From: an uncultured Clostridia bacterium
GTDB taxonomy: Bacteria; Bacillota; Clostridia; TANB77; CAG-508
Length of the DNA: 64,000 nt
NCBI GenBank assembly: GCA_934130285.1
Contig: CAKOXT010000001.1
Location: forward strand, 372,001 to 436,000
Reading direction: 5' to 3'
Shown here: piece after piece, positions 45,365 to 53,571 of the stretch
Layout of the letters: each line of letters starts with the position of its first letter
How positions within the stretch are numbered: the first letter of the stretch is position 1
Notes under the pieces: model-generated
What the model was told of the DNA's origin: nothing
The model's input: the letters and a program-made list of their open reading frames with translations, nothing else
Databases searched by the model: none
Translations under genes and position numbers: made by a program

Positions 45365-46252
45365 TTATAAAGTTAAAATAGAAATATTATTTTTTAAATT
45401 ATTTATTTCTATTTTATCGCCACTTAATACTTCTTCACCATCTAATGACCATACCATTTTTTTATCAGATTGGATCGTTATATTTTTAGCTTTTGTGTAT
45501 ATAACATTGTCATCTCTTACTTGCATTGCAAGCTTAGTATAAGTCCTTAATAGTTCTGCTTTATTTTTTGTTTTTTTAATTAATATAACTTCAAATTCTC
45601 CATCATCTATATTAATTTCATCCTCTTTGAATAATTGGAATCCGCCTATATATTTTGAATTGCTTATACTTCCATATTCAAATTCTCCTTCGATAACTTC
45701 ACCATCTAATGTTACTTTTAGATGATAAGCTTGCTCTGTTTCTATAAAGTTTTTTGTTCCAGTTCTGATATATGCCAGTCTTCCAAATTTGTTTTTTTCT
45801 TTTCTGCTAGTACTAAATGATGTTTCTGCAAAAACTCCAAAAGCTGATACATAATTAAAATATTTTTCATTAAATTTTCCAGTATCGCATTTTTTATATT
45901 TAAAATCATTAATGTTTTTTGATAGAAAGAATCTGTCAGTAGGTATTTTTAATGTTCTGGCAAAATCATTTGTTGTTCCAAATGGGATAAAGCCTAGTTT
46001 TACGTTTTTTTTGCTTTTAGTAACTCCATTAACAACTCCATTTAATGTTCCATCTCCACCAATAGCAACTATGATGTCTTCTTTACTATCAGATTTTTCA
46101 ACTATTTTTTCTGCACTATTATCTAGTGTTGTAAGTTTCGTCTCTACTTCAAATCCTGACATTTCAAAATTTTCTTTTATCTGATTTATATCTTTTGAAG
46201 TTGTTCCCTTTCCTGCTACTGGATTGACAACTAATAAAATTTTCTTCTCCAT
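45365..46252 (-). CDS. YegS/DagK-type lipid kinase
   Basis: 295 residues. The diacylglycerol kinase catalytic signature is complete: VVNPVAGKG near the N-terminus, AIGGDGTLNGVVNG at about 63-76 and the GTTNDFARTL motif. C-terminal beta-rich domain ending DGEEVLSGDKIEI. Phosphorylates a lipid such as diacylglycerol. First gene of the glycosyltransferase/acyltransferase operon, so its product probably feeds that pathway. Confidence 0.92.
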   Translation of the reverse strand: MEKKILLVVNPVAGKGTTSKDINQIKENFEMSGFEVETKLTTLDNSAEKIVEKSDSKEDIIVAIGGDGTLNGVVNGVTKSKKNVKLGFIPFGTTNDFARTLKIPTDRFFLSKNINDFKYKKCDTGKFNEKYFNYVSAFGVFAETSFSTSRKEKNKFGRLAYIRTGTKNFIETEQAYHLKVTLDGEVIEGEFEYGSISNSKYIGGFQLFKEDEINIDDGEFEVILIKKTKNKAELLRTYTKLAMQVRDDNVIYTKAKNITIQSDKKMVWSLDGEEVLSGDKIEINNLKNNISILTL

Positions 46253-46329
46253 TTACAAATCCACCGTATTCATTATTTTTCCCCTTTTAACATTAATATC
46301 ATATCAAATTAATTAATTTTTTACAATAT

Positions 46330-46362
46330 AAAAACTACAAACAGTATCTGTTTGTAGTTTTT
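46330..46362 (-). terminator. Terminator of the P-type ATPase gene
   Basis: AAAAACTACAAACAG and its complement form a 15-bp perfect stem with a 3-base loop, flanked by A- and T-tracts; works in either direction. Confidence 0.85.
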
Positions 46363-46378
46363 ATCATTTTAAATTTCT

Positions 46379-49030
46379 TTATTTGCTTTGTTTTGATATT
46401 TTTCTTCTTTGTATAAATTTAGCTATTTCAGTAAATGGTATTATCATAAAAGCTAATCCAAAAGCAATTAAAAACTCTTTCAAACTAATTTGAGCTAATC
46501 CAAACATATTAGATAATGCTGGAATATAGATAACTCCCGCTGTGAACACTAATGATAATATAAATGAACCTGCTAACCATTTATTTCTTGTATTCATTTT
46601 AAAGATTGAACCTTTTTGAGTTCTCATACATATTGCATAAAAAATTTCTATCAAGTTTGCTGTTAAGAATGACATTGTCATACCATCTACTGATTCAAAC
46701 ACTCCGTATCTTCCAAGTTCGATATACTGTCCTATGAAGAATGATAATATAACTATGAATGCCATTATTACACCATGTATTATCATTGATGATCCTGCAC
46801 CATCTGAGAAAACGCTTTCTTTTGAACTACGTGGTTTTCTTTTCATCAAGTCACCTTCTGCTTTTTCCATTCCTAGTGCTAATCCTGGTGTACTATCTGT
46901 TACCATGTTAATCCATAATAATTGTGCTGGTGTTACAACAGTTACACCTAATACAGATGCTAAGAAAACATATATAACTTCTGCTGCATTTGTAGATAAT
47001 TGGAATTGTAGAACTTTTCTTATATTGTCATAAATTTTTCTTCCTTCTTCTACTGCATTTACAATTGTTGCAAAATTATCATCAGCTAATACCATATCTG
47101 AAGCACCTTTTGTAACGTCTGTTCCTGTTATTCCCATACTTATACCAATATCAGCTGCTTTAATTGATGGAGCATCGTTTACACCATCTCCTGTCATTGC
47201 AACTACAAGCTCTTGTGATTTTAATGCTTTTACTATTTTTGTTTTGTGTTCTGGTTGAACTCTTGCAAAAACAGAGCATTTATTTATAACTCTTATTAAC
47301 TCTTTTTCAGATAAATTATCTAGCTCTGCTCCTGTGATTGCTTCACTAGAATCTTTTATTATTTTTAAATCTTTACCAATAGCTGTTGCTGTATCTATAT
47401 GATCTCCTGTTATCATGATTGGTCTTATTCCAGCTTTTTTACAATTTTTAATTGCATCATATACTTCTGGTCTGCATGGATCTATCATTCCAACAAATCC
47501 TATAAATGTTAAGTCTTTTTCTAGGCTTTCTGCCTCAAAATCTTCTGGAACATTTTCATATTCTCTATATGCTGCACCTAATACTCTAAGTGCTTTATCT
47601 GCAAATTCTTTATTTTTGCTTTTAATATTCTCTTTGATATCATTTGTCATTGGAACAATTTGTCCGTTTTCATCTAGATAATGTGTACTTCTTTCCAATA
47701 AAATTTCGCAAGCACCTTTTGTATATTGAATTATTTTTCCGTTCTTATTATGAACTGTTGACATCATTTTTCTCATAGAATCAAATGGTGCTTCACCTAT
47801 TCTTGGTGCTTCTTTTTCTAATTTATATTTTGGTAATTCCATTTTATTTGCAAAATTTACTAATGCTGCTTCTGTTGGTTCACCAATTGCTTCTACATCA
47901 TTTTCTCCGATTTCTGCATCAGAACATAAAGCCATAGCTTCTGCTAATAATTTTTCATTATGACTATTTATTTCTACAACAGTCATTTTATTTTGTGTTA
48001 AAGTTCCTGTTTTATCTGTACAAATTACTTGTGTACATCCTAAGGTTTCAACTGCATTTAATTTTCTGACTAATGCCTGTCTTTTTGACATAGATGTTAC
48101 ACCTATTGATAATATTATTGTAACTACTGCTGGCAATCCTTCTGGAATTGCAGCAACTGCTAATGCAACCGCTATTAAAAATGTATCCAATATGTGCTGT
48201 CCTGTGAAATCACCTGATTTAATTATTCCAAATAAAAATACAAAAACGCTTATTCCAATAACTACTTTTGTAAGTACTTTTGAAATCTCTCCCATTTTCT
48301 TTTGTAATGGTGTTTTCTCGTCATCTGCTTGTTGAAGTGCATCTGCAATTTTTCCCATCTCTGTATCCATTCCAGTTGCTACAACAACTGCTTTTCCTCT
48401 ACCGTAGCTTATTGTACTTCCGCTGTATAGCATGTTTGTTCTGTCTCCAAGTGGGACTTCCATTGTATTTTCTTTTAAATTTATTAAATCAACTATTTTG
48501 GTTACAGGTACTGATTCTCCTGTAAGAGCTGCTTCTTCAACTTTTATACTGAATGATTCTAAAATTCTGCAATCTGCTGGAACTGCATCTCCCGCTTCTA
48601 GTACTATTACATCTCCTACAACTAAATCTTCACTTTTTATATTTTGAACTACTCCATCTCTTATTACTTTTGATGTAGCTTTAGTCATTTCCATAAGAGA
48701 ATCAATCGCATTTTCTGCTTTACTCTCTTGAACTAATCCTAAAATTGTGTTTACAATTACAACAAATAAAATAATAAATACATCTGTAAATGAATCATTG
48801 CTTGCAATTGCTGTAACTGCTGAAACTGCAGCTGCTGCTAGTAGCATAATTATCATTGGATCCATTAATGATTTTATAAATTTTTTTAATAATCCATCTC
48901 TTGGTGGCTCCTTTAATTTATTAACTCCATTTTTTTCTAACCTTTCTTTGGCTTGACTAGAAGTTATTCCATTCTGTGTTGAATTTGTATCTTTTAAGAC
49001 TTCCTCCGCACTTTTTAAATATTCTTTCAA
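46379..49030 (-). CDS. P-type cation ATPase of the calcium/manganese (PMR1/SERCA-like) group
   Basis: 883 residues, starting at TTG (complement of 49028-49030) after AGGAGGAG. Actuator motif TGES in EAALTGESVPVT, phosphorylation motif ICTDKTGTLTQNKMT, KGA nucleotide-binding loop, hinge TGDGVNDAPSIK, and the ion-binding helix AAIPEGLPAVVT (PEGL of Ca2+-ATPases) plus NLLWINMVTD-type helix 6. It likely exports calcium or manganese. The gene is controlled by the Mn-sensing-type leader at 49134-49258, supporting manganese. Confidence 0.95.
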   Translation of the reverse strand: MKEYLKSAEEVLKDTNSTQNGITSSQAKERLEKNGVNKLKEPPRDGLLKKFIKSLMDPMIIMLLAAAAVSAVTAIASNDSFTDVFIILFVVIVNTILGLVQESKAENAIDSLMEMTKATSKVIRDGVVQNIKSEDLVVGDVIVLEAGDAVPADCRILESFSIKVEEAALTGESVPVTKIVDLINLKENTMEVPLGDRTNMLYSGSTISYGRGKAVVVATGMDTEMGKIADALQQADDEKTPLQKKMGEISKVLTKVVIGISVFVFLFGIIKSGDFTGQHILDTFLIAVALAVAAIPEGLPAVVTIILSIGVTSMSKRQALVRKLNAVETLGCTQVICTDKTGTLTQNKMTVVEINSHNEKLLAEAMALCSDAEIGENDVEAIGEPTEAALVNFANKMELPKYKLEKEAPRIGEAPFDSMRKMMSTVHNKNGKIIQYTKGACEILLERSTHYLDENGQIVPMTNDIKENIKSKNKEFADKALRVLGAAYREYENVPEDFEAESLEKDLTFIGFVGMIDPCRPEVYDAIKNCKKAGIRPIMITGDHIDTATAIGKDLKIIKDSSEAITGAELDNLSEKELIRVINKCSVFARVQPEHKTKIVKALKSQELVVAMTGDGVNDAPSIKAADIGISMGITGTDVTKGASDMVLADDNFATIVNAVEEGRKIYDNIRKVLQFQLSTNAAEVIYVFLASVLGVTVVTPAQLLWINMVTDSTPGLALGMEKAEGDLMKRKPRSSKESVFSDGAGSSMIIHGVIMAFIVILSFFIGQYIELGRYGVFESVDGMTMSFLTANLIEIFYAICMRTQKGSIFKMNTRNKWLAGSFILSLVFTAGVIYIPALSNMFGLAQISLKEFLIAFGLAFMIIPFTEIAKFIQRRKISKQSK

Positions 49031-49133
49031 TATCTTCTCCTCCTCTTAAATAATGTTTCATAAGTGGTCTTAATCACCAGACTTTTAGCAATCGCTCTTC
49101 TTTATTATTGATATTTGTTTTAATAACAAAAAA

Positions 49134-49258
49134 GAGACATGTTTGCTTTTTTATTTTCTGCAAACAAGTCTCATTATTTAAAGCATAGTCAGATTTAAAA
49201 TCGGGTATGTTGCCTATGCTACATATTTAAAATATGCTAATTACTCCCTCATTCAATT
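49134..49258 (-). promoter_or_regulatory. yybP-ykoY-type manganese riboswitch with terminator platform
   Basis: The minus-strand leader begins GAGGGAGTAATTAGC (cf. GGGGAGUAG of the family), continues with TAGCATAGGCAACATACCCG (cf. GUCAACAUACGG) and ends AATGAGACTTG (cf. GAGACUU). The GAGACTTGTTTGC end of the aptamer also forms one arm of a 13-bp terminator (49134-49146 with 49160-49172, one mismatch) followed by TTTTTTG, so ligand binding would prevent termination. Context before a P-type ATPase is a known arrangement. Confidence 0.83.
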
Positions 49259-49265
49259 TGAAATT

Positions 49266-49294
49266 ATTATATACTAAACGAACTTTATTGACAA
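49266..49294 (-). promoter_or_regulatory. Promoter of the P-type ATPase leader
   Basis: On the minus strand TTGTCA (49289-49294), 17 bases, TATAAT (49266-49271). The transcript would begin right at the aptamer. Confidence 0.85.
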
Positions 49295-49301
49295 TATTTT
49301 T

Positions 49302-49838
49302 TTATATTTTTTTGCTTGTAATTATGCTTCCATCTACATTTTTTAATATTAGTTCATTTTCATCTATTATTATATAGCTGCGTTCTGTATTTTCTTTTGG
49401 TAAAGAAATTGATCCTGGGTTTGCAATAATTATGCCATCTTTTTCTTTTATAAATCCTGTATGAAAATGTCCATATAACATGATATCTATTTTTTCGTTT
49501 GGCAAATTATCTATATTATAATTTTGACCATGAGTACAGAATACTCTTTTGCCATTTATATCTAATATTAAATTATCGTTGAATTTAAACTCTGAAATCA
49601 TTTCATCAACTTCTGCATCGCAATTTCCTTTGACTGCTTCAATATATTCTTTTAATGAATTTAATATGTTTGCAACTTCCATTGGATTATATTCTTTAGT
49701 TAATGGATTCCTAGGTCCATGATAATATAAATCTCCTAATAAAATTATTTTATCCGCATTTTCTTTTTCAAATATGGTTGGTATTTGTTTTGCATAATAT
49801 GCTGAACCATGTATATCTGATACTACTAGAACTTTCAT
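49302..49838 (-). CDS. MJ0936/YfcE-type metallophosphoesterase
   Basis: 178 residues with all motifs of the calcineurin-like phosphoesterase: VSDIHG, GDLYYHG, GNCD, THGQ and YGHFHTG, which bind two metals. Family members hydrolyse phosphodiesters or phosphoesters. Substrate unknown. It lies between the ATPase operon and an alpha/beta hydrolase gene on the same strand (15 bases apart), likely one operon with the latter. Confidence 0.93.
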   Translation of the reverse strand: MKVLVVSDIHGSAYYAKQIPTIFEKENADKIILLGDLYYHGPRNPLTKEYNPMEVANILNSLKEYIEAVKGNCDAEVDEMISEFKFNDNLILDINGKRVFCTHGQNYNIDNLPNEKIDIMLYGHFHTGFIKEKDGIIIANPGSISLPKENTERSYIIIDENELILKNVDGSIITSKKI

Positions 49839-49852
49839 TTTATCCTCCTATT

Positions 49853-50836
49853 TTATATATTATTTATAAATTCAAATATTTTATTATAATATGTGTCTGG
49901 TTCTTTATATTTTGAATCAGTATGTCCAGCATCTTTAATTATTAATTTGTCTTTTTTACAATTAGCTGCTTCATATAATTGTTCACACATATATTCTGGA
50001 ACAAAATCATCTGCATCTCCATGAATAAATAATATAGGTGTTTTACTTTTCTTTACTTGCTCTAATGCAGATGCCTTTTTTATGTCATATCCAGCACGTA
50101 CTTTTGCAACTATTTGAAACATATTAAGTACCGGGAACTTTGGAATATTAAATCTTTTCTTTGCTTCTGATGCAAAAATATCCCATACAGATGTGTAACC
50201 ACTATCTGCTATTATTGCTTTAACATTTGAAGGTAGTTCATCTCCAGATGCCATTAAAACTGTTGCAGCTCCCATTGATGATCCATGTAATATTATTTCT
50301 GAATTTTGGTTCTGATTTACAATTAATTTTATCCATTCTTGCAAATCATCTTTATCTAACCATCCCATCCCAATGTATTCTCCTTCGCTCTCTCCGCAGC
50401 CTCTCATATTTGGAATAAGAACATTGTAATCTTTTTCAGAAAAATGTTGTCCAATTGTTAATACTGATTCTGGTGTTGAACGATATCCATGTAGTATTAT
50501 TGCCCATTTGTTATTTTCTTCATTTACTATATATTCTTTTCCTTTTAATTTTATTCCATCATTTGCTGTTATCTCAACTTCTTTTGAAGCTATATTTTCA
50601 CTCCACTCTTTGGCCTGCTGTTTAGTTTCATTTTTATTTTCTTGAATTATATCTTCTGTTTCTTGTGCTATACTCATGTCATTTTTTACTTGTCGGTCTC
50701 CACCATCACCACTTCTTGCAATAGCATAATTTACGAAATAATTTCCAACTCCGATTGTTACTCCTATTATTATTAATAGTAATGTTATCACTGTTATGAC
50801 TATTATTTTTATTTTTTTCTTTCTTGAATTTTCCAC
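49853..50836 (-). CDS. Membrane-anchored alpha/beta hydrolase
   Basis: 327 residues. Residues about 7-33 form a signal anchor, after which a lumenal-side alpha/beta hydrolase has the oxyanion-region HGYRSTPES, nucleophile Ser in LHGSSMGAATVL, catalytic Asp in FIHGDADDFVP, and His in KDAGHTDSKY. Its family resembles the YqkD/BEM46-type serine hydrolases. Substrate unknown. Confidence 0.9.
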   Translation of the reverse strand: MENSRKKKIKIIVITVITLLLIIIGVTIGVGNYFVNYAIARSGDGGDRQVKNDMSIAQETEDIIQENKNETKQQAKEWSENIASKEVEITANDGIKLKGKEYIVNEENNKWAIILHGYRSTPESVLTIGQHFSEKDYNVLIPNMRGCGESEGEYIGMGWLDKDDLQEWIKLIVNQNQNSEIILHGSSMGAATVLMASGDELPSNVKAIIADSGYTSVWDIFASEAKKRFNIPKFPVLNMFQIVAKVRAGYDIKKASALEQVKKSKTPILFIHGDADDFVPEYMCEQLYEAANCKKDKLIIKDAGHTDSKYKEPDTYYNKIFEFINNI

Positions 50837-51004
50837 ACATTTTAACTCCTTATTTTTTTCTGTATTTTAACATATGACATCGTTTTATTCAAGAAAATAT
50901 CTTCATTCATATATTCCAAGTAATTAATTATATTGTAAATATATTTTTTTAATGTTAGACTTAGATTGTATTATAAATTTATAAGAAAAGGTGGGATAAA
51001 ATTT

Positions 51005-51736
51005 ATGGAAGAAAAAAAGACAATTAAAATTAGTTTGTCAACATTCTTTTTATTACTAGCTTTAATAGCTATTGTTGTAATGGCTATTTTTATGTACAAA
51101 TTTTATGATGACAAAAAGAAAGCTGATGAAAAATCATCAAACTTAGAAAATCAATTGAGCAATCTAAATGAAACAGTTAAAGATTTAAATGACAAAATAA
51201 GCAATACTAGCAATACAAACGAGGTTTCTAACTCAAATAATACTACAACTAGTTCAGAAGCATCCTTTACAGATGCTGAAATTAAAACGTCTTTATCTAA
51301 ATTTTTAGAAATGGATGCACGCTCTGGTTGTGATTCACTTTTAGATTATTTATCAGAACAAGGGCTATTAGGAAACATTCCTTATGCTTCTACAGTTTCA
51401 GATAATGGCGTTGTTACAACTAATGTTAAATTTTCAGATTATAAAAAAGCAATGTTAAACTATGTATCTGAAGATTACTTTAATAAAGGCTGGACTTCTC
51501 CACAAAACTTCTATGAAAATGATGAAGGCTATCTTGTAAAAGTTCAAGGTGGAGGCGGTTTAGTCGAATACACCATTAATAGTATATCAAAAATTGATGA
51601 CACAACTTATTTGGCTAACACAACAGCTAAATTAGTGGACTTGGATGATAGTACAGAAAGTAGGATGTTTAATTTTTCAGTATCATCATATAATGGAAAA
51701 TGTGTTATTGATTCATTTGAGTATGCTTCTAATTAA
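51005..51736 (+). CDS. Signal-anchored extracytoplasmic protein of unknown function
   Basis: 243 residues from ATG 51005 (MEEKKTIKI), with AGGTGGG upstream; the in-frame TTG at 50966 is less likely. A membrane helix at about 12-34 is followed by a coiled coil (about 37-70, DEKSSNLENQLSNLNETVKD), an Asn/Ser/Thr-rich linker, and a 140-residue globular domain. No family recognised. It is a single-gene unit with terminator at 51741-51780. Confidence 0.82.
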   Translation: MEEKKTIKISLSTFFLLLALIAIVVMAIFMYKFYDDKKKADEKSSNLENQLSNLNETVKDLNDKISNTSNTNEVSNSNNTTTSSEASFTDAEIKTSLSKFLEMDARSGCDSLLDYLSEQGLLGNIPYASTVSDNGVVTTNVKFSDYKKAMLNYVSEDYFNKGWTSPQNFYENDEGYLVKVQGGGGLVEYTINSISKIDDTTYLANTTAKLVDLDDSTESRMFNFSVSSYNGKCVIDSFEYASN

Positions 51737-51740
51737 AAAC

Positions 51741-51780
51741 AAAACACTACATTCTTCACTGCGAAGTTATGTAGTGTTTT
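51741..51780 (+). terminator. Bidirectional terminator
   Basis: AAAACACTACAT and ATGTAGTGTTTT form a perfect 12-bp stem with a 16-base loop, T-rich after it; shared by the converging genes 51005 and 51806. Confidence 0.85.
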
Positions 51781-51805
51781 ATTTATTTTTTCTTTATGAT
51801 GGTTA

Positions 51806-52876
51806 TTAGTTTTCATTCTCTTTTACTAGAATATCCAAGTTATCAACTTTTAAGGCAAAGTATGGCATGCTTTTGTCTTTTTCTTTCATAAAAATTACAA
51901 AATCATCATTGAAGTAAAAGCATCTTGTTTCTTCATCCTCCTTTTTATATTCACTTTCTATTCCTGCTTCACTTGTTAAATTTCCGCCTCTTTCGTTTAG
52001 ATTGAATTTTACATTCTGTAGTGCATTTGCTATATACATTCCATTTGTTCCTTCTATATATCTTCCGCATAGTTCATTGTAATTTATTACTGTATTTACA
52101 TTTATATATGGAACCTTCAATTCATCACTTGTTGTGAAATATTTTTTACCATTATAGGCATTTGATTTTTCAGCGATTTCTTTATATATGTCATTAAATG
52201 ATTTTGTACTTTTAGTTTTGAATAGTATTAGTTCGTCATTTCCTTTTGTTTTTATTTTTACAGAAAAATCATCATTGTTGTTATAAAATAAAACGTCTAC
52301 ATTATCATTTATTTTTTCTTCGCTTGCATTATTTATTCCAAAATATTCAACGCTCTCATGAGTATCTCCGAACCCTAAAGCTCCTAATTTATCAAATGGT
52401 ATTTCAAACTCGAAATCTTTTGATAACATTGCATACATTGTGTAACTTTCTCCTGCTGGTTGGAAATTAATTTGGTCTAGTATTGATTCGTTTTTCATCT
52501 TAAACTTTTCGTCTATGTCTTTTAATATTGATGCTTTTAATTCAGGTGTCGTTTTCTCTACTCTTACATAATAATCTTCTGATGAAATCATGTCTTTAAT
52601 AAATGTTTTTTTATTTAGTTCGTCTGCAAGTGTGCTTGGTCCGTCTTCAAATTTAATATTGCCTCCTACTCTATTCATAAATTCGTTCCAAACAATTTGG
52701 AAAGTTCCTACCCACACACTGTTTGTGTCCGTATTTCCTAATTCTCCTGTGAATATTGGTGTCATTGTTGCTTTTTCTTTTGCCTTTTCGTACATTTTTC
52801 TTCCTGCATAAGTTAATCCTGTTAGCAAAATTGTAGCAGAAATTACAATTAATAAAATTTTTACTAATTTATTCAT
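51806..52876 (-). CDS. Membrane anti-sigma-like protein (partner of the frameshifted sigma)
   Basis: 356 residues from the ATG at 52874-52876 (MNKLVKILLIVIS), after AAAGGA. It has an N-terminal membrane helix (about 5-24) and a large extracytoplasmic domain (about 40-356). Unlike the other two anti-sigma-like proteins it has almost no cytoplasmic N-terminus. The open frame continues upstream of this start into sigma region 4, so a fusion with the sigma is possible if the frameshift is bypassed. Confidence 0.72.
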   Translation of the reverse strand: MNKLVKILLIVISATILLTGLTYAGRKMYEKAKEKATMTPIFTGELGNTDTNSVWVGTFQIVWNEFMNRVGGNIKFEDGPSTLADELNKKTFIKDMISSEDYYVRVEKTTPELKASILKDIDEKFKMKNESILDQINFQPAGESYTMYAMLSKDFEFEIPFDKLGALGFGDTHESVEYFGINNASEEKINDNVDVLFYNNNDDFSVKIKTKGNDELILFKTKSTKSFNDIYKEIAEKSNAYNGKKYFTTSDELKVPYINVNTVINYNELCGRYIEGTNGMYIANALQNVKFNLNERGGNLTSEAGIESEYKKEDEETRCFYFNDDFVIFMKEKDKSMPYFALKVDNLDILVKENEN

Positions 52877-52949
52877 ACTATCAAATCCTTTCTTTATTAA
52901 TATTTTTCTTAATTCTTTTTTGCCTCTATGAACAAGAACCTTAGTATTT

Positions 52950-53423
52950 TCAATGGTTTGTCCGTAATATTTCTGCTGTTTCTTTATAAGATAATCCTTC
53001 AATTTTTGTTAGGTATATTGTGTTTTTATATTTGTCATCTAACATGTTTATGGCTTCTGTTAGTTCTTTTTCTCGTTCTTGTTTTTCAATAAGGTCACTT
53101 ACGTCTTTTTGAATTTCTTCGGAATCTAATAGTGAATATTTTTCATTAATTTCTGTTCTTCTTTTTTCTTGATTAATGTAATTGTATGCTCGGCTTCTTG
53201 CTACTAAGTATATGTAATATTTGAAACTGCAATTTTCTCTAACTTTGTTTTGTAATATGTATATAAATACTTCTTGGGTGATGTCTTCGGCTTTCTCGTA
53301 ACTTTTTACTATGTTGAAAATAAAGTATTGTATTTTGTTTTTGTATTTGTTGTACAATGTTTCGAAGGCGTCTTTTTCTCCGTTCATATATTTGTTGTAT
53401 AATTCTAAATCTAAATCTTTCAT
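52950..53423 (-). CDS. ECF sigma factor, frameshifted within region 4
   Basis: Region 2 is intact (FNIVKSYEKAEDITQEVFIYILQN, YYIYLVARSRAYNYIN). Region 4 begins normally (YKNTIYLTKIEGLSYKETAEIL) but the frame ends after RTNH instead of continuing with the recognition helix. One base later the other frame reads GQTIENTKVLVHRGKKELRK, exactly what region 4.2 should be, so a single extra base (the C in TTACGG near 52964) explains it. Whether this is a pseudogene, an assembly error or a real programmed shift is not known. Confidence 0.8.
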   Translation of the reverse strand: MKDLDLELYNKYMNGEKDAFETLYNKYKNKIQYFIFNIVKSYEKAEDITQEVFIYILQNKVRENCSFKYYIYLVARSRAYNYINQEKRRTEINEKYSLLDSEEIQKDVSDLIEKQEREKELTEAINMLDDKYKNTIYLTKIEGLSYKETAEILRTNH

Positions 53424-53513
53424 TTCTTACCTGCTTTCAATTATATATACATATAACTTTGGAAAAGGTTACATGGTGAGTTAATTTTTATAAAATTTCT
53501 ACTAACATAATAA

Positions 53514-53541
53514 AAAAGTTTGCAATGAATTGCAAACTTTT
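53514..53541 (-). terminator. Terminator of the YhgE-like gene
   Basis: AAAAGTTTGCAAT/ATTGCAAACTTTT, 13-bp perfect stem with a 2-base loop, 30 bases after the stop at 53572; T-rich on the minus strand. Confidence 0.8.
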
Positions 53542-53571
53542 CTTATTTTTTATTAAATTTTGCAGTTGAAT

